DNA of 64,000 bases from an uncultured Clostridia bacterium (GTDB lineage Bacteria > Bacillota > Clostridia > Oscillospirales > Acutalibacteraceae): contig CANQBM010000009.1 in assembly GCA_947589575.1 (NCBI GenBank), positions 1-64,000 on the forward strand. Reading direction: 5' to 3'. The notes beneath the pieces are model-generated. The model was not told the DNA's origin and did no database searches. It saw only the letters and a program-made list of their open reading frames with translations. The stretch's first letter is position 1, and each line of letters begins with the position of its first letter. The position numbers and the translations under genes are program-made. Below are positions 1 through 8,527 of this stretch, piece by piece.

Positions 1-139
1 CCTCTCCCCTCGCGCGCTCCTTATTTATATCTATCAAAACAAGCTCGTCGCAAATGTTCTGATTTAAAAGCGAGTAAGCATAGCTCATACCAACCATGCC
101 GACACCGACAATCACAACCTTTTTGTTATCAAGAAACAT
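1..139 (-). CDS. ldh: L-lactate dehydrogenase, N-terminal fragment
   Basis: Only the first 46 codons are in the window; the gene runs off the left edge. The translation has the Rossmann glycine motif GVGMVG near residue 10, followed by [10 protein letters not shown] and [10 protein letters not shown], the pattern of bacterial L-lactate dehydrogenases. The product reduces pyruvate to L-lactate with NADH in the cytoplasm and would regenerate NAD during sugar fermentation. The ATG at 139 is chosen because no other start lies before the nucleotide-binding motif. There is no classical Shine-Dalgarno sequence: a perfect 12-bp hairpin ends three bases before the start codon, and its last arm carries GGTGAT, which could act as a weak ribosome site. 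Confidence 0.85.
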   Translation of the reverse strand, partial: MFLDNKKVVIVGVGMVGMSYAYSLLNQNICDELVLIDINKERARGE

Positions 140-142
140 AAA

Positions 143-178
143 ATCACCCAAGAGTATTATTGACATCTCTTGGGTGAT
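143..178 (-). promoter_or_regulatory. 12-bp perfect hairpin abutting the ldh start codon
   Basis: ATCACCCAAGAG (143-154) pairs perfectly with CTCTTGGGTGAT (167-178) across a 12-base loop. Read on the minus strand, the stem ends three T residues before the ldh ATG, and the only ribosome-site-like bases (GGTGAT) lie in its 3' arm. No T-run long enough for a normal terminator follows. A weak promoter-like pair (TTGACG at 227-222, TCTACA at 204-199, 17-base gap) lies upstream, so the hairpin would be in the ldh 5' leader. Confidence 0.55.
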
Positions 179-233
179 AATTCCTAATTATTATGTGATG
201 TAGAAACATATGAGACTTTTCCGTCAACTGCAT

Positions 234-551
234 TTACATAAAAAGCTTTTTAGTGTTGCCGTTAACGTCATAATTAATTGTTGCCATATTATCGGACACA
301 TAGAAATCAGCGCCGGTTTCACTTTTGACATGACCTCCGTCATTAAAGCTGTAATAATTTCCGTTACATTCAAAAGGTATAAAATGAGCAATAAAATCAT
401 TACTGACAGACGAATTTTTATTTTCAACAGTTGAAACAGAAACTGATGTATTTTTATCATCGTTACTTTTTGATAATCTCATTCTTTACCGAACAACCGC
501 AATGGATATAGTGAGTATAAAAACTAAAATTAACAAAAACGTCTTTCTCAT
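234..551 (-). pseudogene. Small secreted protein gene with one in-frame stop codon
   Basis: Reading from an ATG at 551 gives a typical signal peptide or membrane anchor (MRKTF, then LLILVFILTISIAVV). A TAA at 488-486 interrupts it, and the same frame then continues for 83 codons to 234. The second part is Ser/Thr/Asn-rich, then has FECNGNYYSFNDGGHV and ATINYDVNGNTKK, resembling a small exported beta-rich domain. I do not recognise a family. The intact length would be about 105 residues. It lies 12 bases after the apt stop, so it would be the last gene of the alaS-hit-apt unit. It may be a recent nonsense mutation, a sequencing error, or translation may restart at the ATG at 482. Confidence 0.55.
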
Positions 552-563
552 ATTTTTACCTTT

Positions 564-1438
<875 letters not shown>

Positions 1439-1450
1439 TTATTACCTCTC

Positions 1451-4081
1451 TCACTTTATCATAGATTTTACTGTTTCTTCAACAGCGGTAATCGCGCTGT
1501 CAAGCTTAGACAAATCCTTTGCTCCTGCCATTGCCGAATCAGGACGGCCTCCTCCTCCGCCGCCTGCAAACTTTGCAATTTCGCGAACAAGGTCACCTGC
1601 TTTAACGCCCTTTGAAATTGCGTTTTTACCGCATACTGCGACAAGATTAGCCTTATTACCGTTTACACCCGCTATTACCGCGACAATATTGTCACCCTTT
1701 GCCTTAAGATCATCGCCCATTGAACGCAGGGCATCAGGAGTTGTATCATCAAGCTTTGCAGTATAAAGCTCAAGTCCGTCAATTTCAACAGGCTTTGAAA
1801 ACATATCGGCGCTCTTAAGCTTTGTAAGCTGAGCGTTAAGCTTTTGAATTTCCTTGTCCTTGTCTTTAAGCTCAGTAACAATCGCCGAAACTCTGCTGTT
1901 AATTTCATTGTCACTCGTTTTAAGAACAGACGCAATCTGCTTAACCGCGCTCTCGCTTTTATTAAGATAATTAAGCAGATTAAGTCCTGTAAGGGCAGTA
2001 ATTCTGCGTACACCTGCGGCAACCGAGGTTTCGGATATTATTTTAAAAAGACCGAGCTCGCCGCTGTTTGAAACGTGAGTACCTCCGCAGAACTCAGTTG
2101 AAAAACCGCCTGCCTTTACAACACGTACTATATCGCCATACTTTTCACCGAAAAGCATCATCGCTCCCATTTTCTTGGCCTCTTCAATAGGCATTTCCTG
2201 CATAGATACCGGCTGTGCCGTCATTATAAACTGATTAACAAGAAGTTCAACCCTTGCAATCTCTTCTGCACTCATAGGATTAAAATGCGTAAAGTCAAAG
2301 CGAACCTCATTTTCATTAACAAGCTGTCCCGCCTGCTCAACGTGAGTGCCGAGCACTTGACGGAGCGCAGCCTGAAGGAGGTGAGCCGCTGTATGATTTT
2401 TCATAATTGACCTGCGCCTGTCTTTGTCAAGGCATGATTTCACCCTGTCTCCGACGCTTATAATTCCCGATGAAACCTTACCTGTATGAAGATAAATTCC
2501 ATCAGCATTTTTTGATGTGTCGTCGACTTTGAATACATTTGTATCCCCGCTTTTTATTGTACCGCTGTCGCCTATTTGTCCTCCGGACTGAGCATAAAAC
2601 GGAGTCTTGTTAAGTACAATCGTACCGTTCTCGCCGGCGCCGAGCATATTTGTAAGTTCGCCGTCGGAATTGACGATTGCCAAAACTTCAGCGTCACATT
2701 CAAAGTCGGTATATCCGACAAATTCTGTCTTGCATGCGTTTATTTTAAGCGATTCGCCCTTCCAAGCGTCCGCGCCTGCATCTTTACGCGCCGCACGCGC
2801 AGTTGATTTCTGATTAGCAAGCAGCTCGTTAAACTTATCCTCGTCTACAGTAATACCCTTTTCTTCAAGAATATCCTTAGTCAAATCAAGCGGAAATCCA
2901 TAGGTATCGTTAAGTTTAAACGCGTCCTCGCCGGAAAAGACATTGCCCTTCATTTTTGCAACATATTCATCAAGGAGCGCCAAGCCGGCATCAATCGTTT
3001 TACCGAAGGATTCCTCTTCGGCAAGAATTACCTTTGTAATAAGCTCCTCTTTGTCGGCAAGCTCAGGATAAGCCGATTTGTTTTCCTCAATTACTGTTTT
3101 ACAAACCTTGTAAATAAAAGGTTCGTTAACGCCCAAAAGCCTTCCGTGGCGGCAGGCACGGCGGATAAGACGTCTAAGTACATATCCCCTGCCGTTATTT
3201 GACGGAATAACTCCGTCGCCAATCATAAATGTTGAAGAACGGACGTGGTCAGTAATTACACGAAGCGAAACGTCTTTTTTCTCATCTTCGTGGTAGGCGA
3301 CACCTGCTAATTCAGAAATCTTTTTCATAATATTTTGAACGGTATCAACCTCAAAAATATTGTCAACGCCCTGCATGATGCACGCAAGCCTTTCAAGTCC
3401 CATACCTGTATCTATATTCGGATGGTCAAGAGGCGTATAGTTATTCTTGCCGTCATTATCAAACTGTGTAAAAACATTGTTCCAAAACTCAGTATATCTG
3501 TCGCACTCACAACCCGGAGCGCAGTCAGGACTGCCGCATCCGTATTTTTCGCCGCGGTCAAAATAAATTTCAGAGCAGGGACCGCACGGACCCGAGCCGT
3601 GCTCCCAGAAATTATCCTCTTTGCCGAGCCTTACAATATGATCGGGTGAAACTCCGTTTTGCTTTGTCCAAATTTCAAACGCCTCGTCGTCATTTTCATA
3701 AATAGTTACATAGAGCCTGTCAACAGGCATTTCAAGCACCTTAGTGCAAAACTCCCAAGCCCATGCGGTAGCTTCTTTTTTAAAGTAATCGCCAAAAGAA
3801 AAATTACCAAGCATTTCAAAAAAAGTACCATGGCGGTCGGTCTTACCAACGCACTCAATATCCGGCGTGCGTATACATTTCTGACAGGTGGTTACCCTGT
3901 TACGTGGAGGTGTTACCTCGCCTGTGAAATACTTTTTCATAGGAGCCATACCCGAGTTTATAAGCAAAAGGCTCTTGTCCCCGTTTGGTACAAGCGAAAA
4001 ACTCGGCAGTCTTAAATGCCCCTTGCTTTCAAAAAAGGATAAATATTTTTCTCTTAAATCATTTAACGATGTCCATTTCAT
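1451..4081 (-). CDS. alaS: Alanyl-tRNA synthetase
   Basis: The full-length class IIc synthetase has 876 residues. The N-terminal aminoacylation domain begins near WTSLNDLREKYLSFFESKGH. The editing domain carries the zinc ligands HTAAH (His563, His567) and CGGTH (Cys665, His669), followed by a coiled coil and a C-Ala domain with a glycine run before RPDSAMAGAKD. It charges tRNA-Ala and clears mischarged serine or glycine. The reading frame extends to a TTG at 4096, but GAGG at 4095-4092 sits 9 bases before the ATG at 4081, so that ATG is the start. It heads alaS-hit-apt. The 5' leader is short and shows no T-box motif. Confidence 0.97.
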   Translation of the reverse strand: MKWTSLNDLREKYLSFFESKGHLRLPSFSLVPNGDKSLLLINSGMAPMKKYFTGEVTPPRNRVTTCQKCIRTPDIECVGKTDRHGTFFEMLGNFSFGDYFKKEATAWAWEFCTKVLEMPVDRLYVTIYENDDEAFEIWTKQNGVSPDHIVRLGKEDNFWEHGSGPCGPCSEIYFDRGEKYGCGSPDCAPGCECDRYTEFWNNVFTQFDNDGKNNYTPLDHPNIDTGMGLERLACIMQGVDNIFEVDTVQNIMKKISELAGVAYHEDEKKDVSLRVITDHVRSSTFMIGDGVIPSNNGRGYVLRRLIRRACRHGRLLGVNEPFIYKVCKTVIEENKSAYPELADKEELITKVILAEEESFGKTIDAGLALLDEYVAKMKGNVFSGEDAFKLNDTYGFPLDLTKDILEEKGITVDEDKFNELLANQKSTARAARKDAGADAWKGESLKINACKTEFVGYTDFECDAEVLAIVNSDGELTNMLGAGENGTIVLNKTPFYAQSGGQIGDSGTIKSGDTNVFKVDDTSKNADGIYLHTGKVSSGIISVGDRVKSCLDKDRRRSIMKNHTAAHLLQAALRQVLGTHVEQAGQLVNENEVRFDFTHFNPMSAEEIARVELLVNQFIMTAQPVSMQEMPIEEAKKMGAMMLFGEKYGDIVRVVKAGGFSTEFCGGTHVSNSGELGLFKIISETSVAAGVRRITALTGLNLLNYLNKSESAVKQIASVLKTSDNEINSRVSAIVTELKDKDKEIQKLNAQLTKLKSADMFSKPVEIDGLELYTAKLDDTTPDALRSMGDDLKAKGDNIVAVIAGVNGNKANLVAVCGKNAISKGVKAGDLVREIAKFAGGGGGGRPDSAMAGAKDLSKLDSAITAVEETVKSMIK

Positions 4082-4133
4082 AACTATATACCTCAAATTT
4101 CACTTTAAAACAAGTAAAATATTATTTTATCAT

Positions 4134-4183
4134 AACAAAACTTGAAGGGCAACAATACTGCTGCCCTTAAATTAAGTTTTGTT
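4134..4183 (-). terminator. Terminator after ydbC
   Basis: On the minus strand AAGGGCAGCA pairs with TGTTGCCCTT (one G-U) around a GTAT loop. An outer pair AACAAAACTT/AAGTTTTGTT extends the stem, with T-rich bases following. It separates ackA-ydbC from alaS. Confidence 0.75.
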
Positions 4184-4188
4184 CATCA

Positions 4189-4404
4189 TCAGAGATTATC
4201 AACAATTTTAGTAAGTTCCTTAACTTCATCAACTGTGAAGGTAAGACCCTTGCTCATTTTTGAATGGTCAGGCGACCAGTCTCTGACGTCGATTTTAGGC
4301 TCACGGCCATTCCATGAAATCATATTAACTTCTCGTGTCCAACCTCTTGCTGTTTCTGAAATAACACCGAGGTGCTCTGTGATTTCATACTTGATTTCAG
4401 GCAT
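4189..4404 (-). CDS. YdbC/PC4-family single-stranded nucleic-acid-binding protein
   Basis: This 71-residue protein has the conserved YdbC pattern: EITEHLGVISE, a central MISWNGREPKIDVRDWSPDH, then a C-terminal helix TVDEVKELTKIVDNL. The family (related to eukaryotic PC4) binds single-stranded DNA or RNA as a dimer; its cellular role in Firmicutes is not settled. It starts 51 bases after ackA, with a strong ribosome site (AGGAGGAG) before the ATG, and is followed by a good terminator, so it is either cotranscribed with ackA or has its own promoter in the gap. Confidence 0.82.
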   Translation of the reverse strand: MPEIKYEITEHLGVISETARGWTREVNMISWNGREPKIDVRDWSPDHSKMSKGLTFTVDEVKELTKIVDNL

Positions 4405-4455
4405 TTCTACTCCTCCTTTTTTGTAATAATCTATTTATTTAATAAATTTACATTG

Positions 4456-5676
4456 TTATTTTAAACTGCTAACAATATCGGCTGTATCACGCGCAATAGT
4501 AAGCTCTTCGTCTGTCGCAAGGATGAATACCCTTACTTTATCAGTCGGATCAGTAAGCTCCGCTTCATTGCCCTTCTGTGTTTTTTGGTTAAGGGATTCG
4601 TTAATATGAACACCCATATAACCGAAATACGAACAGATTTTTGAACGAAGCCAAAATCCGTTTTCACCTATTCCGCCGGTAAACACAATCGCGTCAACAC
4701 CGTCCATTGCGGCAATATAAGAACCGATGTATTTTGCTATTTCATATGCCTGCATCTCGTGGGCAAGAATAGCTCTTTCATTACCTTCAGCCTGAGCGGC
4801 GCATATGTCACGGTCGTCTGACGATACGCCGGAGATAGCGTTTACACCCGACTCCTTATTAAGCACCTTATCCATTTCATCAGGCGTAAGATTGAGCTTT
4901 TTCATAATAAACGTAACAACTGAAGGGTCAACACCTCCCGAACGTGTACCCATCATAAAACCGTCAAGTGGAGTAAAGCCCATTGATGTATCAATAACTT
5001 TACCGTATTTAACGGCGGCTATTGACGAGCCGTTACCGAGATGGCAGGTGATTATCTTTAAATCCTTAATGTTTTTTCCCATTTTATCAGCAACTCTGTG
5101 AGATACAAACTTATGGGAAGTACCATGAAAGCCGTAACGGCGCACACCGTATTTTTCATAATATTCATACGGAACAGCATACATATAAGCCTTTGGAGGC
5201 ATTGTGCTGTGAAAAGCAGTATCAAATACAGCCACCTGCGGCACGCCCGGACCTACAACCTCAAGGCAGGCTTTGTATCCCTGGAGATTTGCGGGGTTAT
5301 GAAGAGGAGCAAGAGGTGAAAGCTCATCAACAGTTTTTACTACATCCTCATCAATAAGAACGCTCCTTGTATACTTATCGCCGCCCTGAACAAAGCGGTG
5401 TCCGATAGCGTCAATTTCATCAAATGAGTCAATAACCTTATGCTCGCCCTCTGAAAGAATATACTTAACCTCGTTAAAGGCAGCCGTATGATTAGGAAGT
5501 TCCTTATCATAGGTAAATGTTTCTCCGTTTATCTTAACGATAACATTGTTTTCCCCGCCGTTAATTTCCATACCGATTCTTTCAATCGCGCCTTTACAAA
5601 GAACAGATTCGTTTGACATATCCATTAACTGATATTTAAGTGATGAACTGCCGCAGTTAATTACAAGTATTTTCAA
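4456..5676 (-). CDS. ackA: Acetate kinase
   Basis: The 406-residue protein shows ILVINCGSSSLKYQL at the N-terminus, GHRFVQGG, RRYGFHGTSHKFVS, LGNGSSIAA, DTSMGFTPLDG and FTGGIGENG, all acetate kinase signatures in order. It converts acetyl phosphate and ADP to acetate and ATP, the substrate-level phosphorylation step of acetogenic fermentation in the cytoplasm. The phosphotransacetylase gene often next to it is not in this window. GGAGGAAAT precedes the ATG. The gene is divergent from tmcAL across a 93-base A+T-rich gap. Confidence 0.97.
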   Translation of the reverse strand: MKILVINCGSSSLKYQLMDMSNESVLCKGAIERIGMEINGGENNVIVKINGETFTYDKELPNHTAAFNEVKYILSEGEHKVIDSFDEIDAIGHRFVQGGDKYTRSVLIDEDVVKTVDELSPLAPLHNPANLQGYKACLEVVGPGVPQVAVFDTAFHSTMPPKAYMYAVPYEYYEKYGVRRYGFHGTSHKFVSHRVADKMGKNIKDLKIITCHLGNGSSIAAVKYGKVIDTSMGFTPLDGFMMGTRSGGVDPSVVTFIMKKLNLTPDEMDKVLNKESGVNAISGVSSDDRDICAAQAEGNERAILAHEMQAYEIAKYIGSYIAAMDGVDAIVFTGGIGENGFWLRSKICSYFGYMGVHINESLNQKTQKGNEAELTDPTDKVRVFILATDEELTIARDTADIVSSLK

Positions 5677-5720
5677 AATATTTCCTCCAACTATTGAAAT
5701 AACATATTATATTTAGTATT

Positions 5721-5750
5721 ATAATAATATATAATATATAATATTGTCAA
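5721..5750 (-). promoter_or_regulatory. Predicted ackA promoter
   Basis: TTGACA (5750-5745) and TATTAT (5726-5721) are separated by 18 bases on the minus strand, 45 bases upstream of ackA. The alternating A/T sequence around it makes the exact -10 uncertain. Confidence 0.6.
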
Positions 5751-5769
5751 GGGTTTTCAGGTAAAATTT

Positions 5770-6834
5770 ATGATTACAGGCATAATTTGCGAATTCAATC
5801 CGTTTCACAGCGGGCATAAGCATCTTATTGATACGGTAACAAAATATTCCGACGGTGTTGTATGCGTTATGAGCGGCAACCTTGTCCAGCGCGGTGAATT
5901 TGCGGTGTACGATAAATTTAAAAGAACAAAATCTGCTTTGGAAAACGGTGCCGACTTAGTTATTGAACTGCCGTGCGTTTATTCCGTCATGTCGGCAAAC
6001 GGCTTTGCAAAATATGCCGTTCAGATATTAGAGGCAACTGGAATAGTTGACGAAATTGCTTTTGGCGCGGAGTGCGCAGACACCAATGAGTTAAAGAACG
6101 TCGCAGAGAAAATAAAATTATATGATAAACAAATTAAAGATAAAATGAAAGACGGGATTTCTTACCCCTGCGCCAGAAGAGAAATTATTAAAAGCAGGCT
6201 TCTTGATACTCCAAATAATATACTTGCGATTGAATATATTAACGAAACCTCCCTGCCCTGCCGCACTGTAAAAAGAATAGGTAAGGGGCACGATACAGAT
6301 GATATAAAATACAGCGCGTCGGCAATAAGAAAAAATCTTCCGCTTGATGAAATTTCATCTGTAAAAAACTGTGAAACCGCCGTTCTCTCAAAACTCAGAA
6401 CAATGAGCCGTGAAGATTTTTTAAAAATCGAGGACGTAAACGAAGGACTCGAAAACAGAATCGTTGAGGCAGTAAGAGAATCATTAAGCCTTGATGAAAT
6501 ATACGAAAGAATAAAAACCAAGCGTTATACACATTCAAGGATAAGAAGAATTATTTTAAAAGCATATTTGGGTATTACCAAGGAATACGTTAAGGATGTC
6601 CCTTATATCCGTATTTTAGGCTTTAACAATAAAGGCAGGGAACTTTTAAGCCGGATGAAAAAAACTGCAAAACTGCCGGTTATAAGCCGTTACGGCGATA
6701 CGGACAAGCTGACTGAAGACGGTAAAAAGTTATTTAATCTTGAATGTAAATGCACGGATTTGTATAATTTGGGATACAAAAATCCCCTGCCCTGCGGAAC
6801 AGAACAGAGGTCAAAAATAATTATTATAGATTGA
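5770..6834 (+). CDS. tmcAL: tRNA(Met) cytidine acetate ligase
   Basis: The protein has 354 residues. The N-terminal GIICEFNPFHSGHKHLI carries the nucleotidyltransferase HxGH motif, followed by VMSGNLVQRGEFAVYDKFKR and GADLVIELPCVYS, diagnostic of the YlbM/TmcAL family. TmcAL makes N4-acetylcytidine at the wobble base of elongator tRNA-Met using acetate and ATP, through an acetyl-adenylate. It lies divergent from acetate kinase, which shares acetate as a metabolite; that may be coincidence. The protein is somewhat shorter than B. subtilis TmcAL. A weak AT-rich stem (6831-6855) follows the stop codon. Confidence 0.92.
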   Translation: MITGIICEFNPFHSGHKHLIDTVTKYSDGVVCVMSGNLVQRGEFAVYDKFKRTKSALENGADLVIELPCVYSVMSANGFAKYAVQILEATGIVDEIAFGAECADTNELKNVAEKIKLYDKQIKDKMKDGISYPCARREIIKSRLLDTPNNILAIEYINETSLPCRTVKRIGKGHDTDDIKYSASAIRKNLPLDEISSVKNCETAVLSKLRTMSREDFLKIEDVNEGLENRIVEAVRESLSLDEIYERIKTKRYTHSRIRRIILKAYLGITKEYVKDVPYIRILGFNNKGRELLSRMKKTAKLPVISRYGDTDKLTEDGKKLFNLECKCTDLYNLGYKNPLPCGTEQRSKIIIID

Positions 6835-6904
6835 TTTTATTTATTTTAAAATCAAAGACAAATTTCAAAACTCATCTGCAATCAATACTTATCATAAGAA
6901 AATT

Positions 6905-7486
6905 TTATTTTATATTCTCTGCCAAATTCATAAATTCCTTTCTTGTCATTGAGGAATTTATGTAGGAAAGCAGTGAATTTTTTGAAAGAAACTCAGGCAA
7001 ATCAAGTGACTTTAAGAGTTTCTTTTTTTTCTGTCTTGAATTGTCCGAACCTGAAAATCCAAGAGCGTACAAATCATAATCAGTTACCGGGTCGGATTGT
7101 ATTACCTTTTTTGAAGAAATATCCGCGTCCCTGAAAAGTTTTATCAAAAGCTCGTCACTCATTCCCTCAACGCCGAGCTTCCCCTCTTTTGAAGGGCATG
7201 ACTTTCTTTTTTCCTTACCAGCAATATCTGGAATATAAATGTGCTTAATCTTATCCTTCGGTATTCCTGAGGAAATATAATTTCTGATTTGAAAACCGCT
7301 GTGGTCGGAATCGGTAAGGACAACCAAGCCTCTTTCGGCGGCAAGCTTTCTTATAAATTTAAGCTTTTCTTTATCCTTATATATACCAAATCCGTTTGTT
7401 TCAATAATAAGCGTATCAAGAAAATTTGAAAGTTTGAGCTTATCATACTTACCCTCAACAATAACCGCCTCATTGATTTTAAGCAT
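6905..7486 (-). CDS. RNase M5-like Toprim-domain protein
   Basis: The protein has 193 residues. The Toprim fold shows VIVEGKYDK with the conserved Glu near residue 10, then VVLTDSDHSGFQIRNYI with the DxD metal ligands near residue 55. A C-terminal part with GKLGVEGMSDELLIKL matches the RNase M5 GVEH-like region. RNase M5 matures 5S rRNA. The similarity outside the Toprim core is modest and there is a clostridial basic insert (AGKEKRKS), so I keep the name general. The frame opens at a TTG (7504), but AGAGG lies 7 bases before the ATG at 7486. It overlaps the end of holA by 8 bases. Confidence 0.75.
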   Translation of the reverse strand: MLKINEAVIVEGKYDKLKLSNFLDTLIIETNGFGIYKDKEKLKFIRKLAAERGLVVLTDSDHSGFQIRNYISSGIPKDKIKHIYIPDIAGKEKRKSCPSKEGKLGVEGMSDELLIKLFRDADISSKKVIQSDPVTDYDLYALGFSGSDNSRQKKKKLLKSLDLPEFLSKNSLLSYINSSMTRKEFMNLAENIK

Positions 7487-8525
7487 AACGCACCTCTCTT
7501 GCAATCAGAATTAACTTAATAATAAGCTCCTCCAAAAGCAGTTTTTTATCAGCGGATGTACTTTTTAATTTCAGGTCGGTATTCAATATTTCATCAAGTG
7601 ATTTTCTGAGCTGTTTTTCCGTCAGCGCCGTGCAATCCCTCGACGCGTATCTAAGAGCAAATTCCCTTCCCTTGTAATTATAATGCTTTGCGACATCATC
7701 ATAAGAAAGTCCGGCGGTTTTAGCGCACTTTACTCTGTACATATCCACATACACCCCGCCGATTGCGCCAAGGATTAAAACAGGGTCCTCTTTCATATTA
7801 AAAAGTGTATCAACTATTTTATATGCGCTGTCGCAATTACCCGCAACTACTGCCTTTGATAAGTCATAAACTCTCGCCTGAAGGCATTTAGTCGCCATAT
7901 TATCAATAATATCCTTTGTAATTTCATTCCCCTGAGCAAAGTATGACAGCTTATCAAGCTCATTTAACAGGTTCTTTAAATCATTACCCGATACGGAAAT
8001 AAGATATTTGGCATTATTTATGTCAAGCATAGCTCCCCTTTTTTCAGCACCGCTGACAAGCAGCTTTGCAGTGTCGCTTTCACTCCTTTTTTCAAGGTTT
8101 ACAACAGCGCCTGCATTGTCAAAAGCGTTTAAGATTTTCCTAAAACCCGCTGCTTTTATATCCGGCTCAACAGCATCATAAAGAAATATAAGCACGGTGC
8201 TTTCGGGAACTTCCTCTAAAAATCCGCTTAACAGCTTTATATCCGACTTTGACTTTTCAACAGGATAATCACGGACAAGTACAAGATTATATTCGCTCAT
8301 CATAGGTATCATTTGCGCGTCCTTAATTATATCGTCAACAGACGTATCCTTTCCGTCAAAGCGGTGGAAGTTAAAATCCTCAAAGGCAGGGTCAACTATT
8401 TTCTTCTTTAGCAGAGAGATATAGCGCTCCTTAAGATAGCTCTCCTCGCCGTATATCAAATAGGCATTTTTAATATTGCCGTTTCTGATTTCCTTTCTGA
8501 ACTGTTCTTCATTAAGCCTTGCCAC
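7479..8525 (-). CDS. holA: DNA polymerase III subunit delta
   Basis: The 348-residue protein matches the HolA family: NAYLIYGEESYLKERYISLL at the N-terminus (a degenerate P-loop-like element), NLVLVRDYP near residue 80, STVLIFLYDAVEPDIKAAGFRK, and the lid/C-terminal helices with SVSGNDLKNLLNELDKLSYFA. It is the clamp-loader subunit that opens the beta sliding clamp. The start lies two bases after the comEC stop, and the end overlaps the RNase M5-like gene, so lacZ-comEC-holA-rnmV-like are probably one transcript. comEC-holA adjacency is common in Firmicutes. Confidence 0.92.
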   Translation of the reverse strand: MARLNEEQFRKEIRNGNIKNAYLIYGEESYLKERYISLLKKKIVDPAFEDFNFHRFDGKDTSVDDIIKDAQMIPMMSEYNLVLVRDYPVEKSKSDIKLLSGFLEEVPESTVLIFLYDAVEPDIKAAGFRKILNAFDNAGAVVNLEKRSESDTAKLLVSGAEKRGAMLDINNAKYLISVSGNDLKNLLNELDKLSYFAQGNEITKDIIDNMATKCLQARVYDLSKAVVAGNCDSAYKIVDTLFNMKEDPVLILGAIGGVYVDMYRVKCAKTAGLSYDDVAKHYNYKGREFALRYASRDCTALTEKQLRKSLDEILNTDLKLKSTSADKKLLLEELIIKLILIAREVRYA

Positions 8526-8527
8526 CG

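Noticed and set aside
4082-4133. T-box upstream of alaS
   Set aside because: The leader is only about 50 bases and has no AGGGTGGNACCGCG-type sequence or specifier stem.
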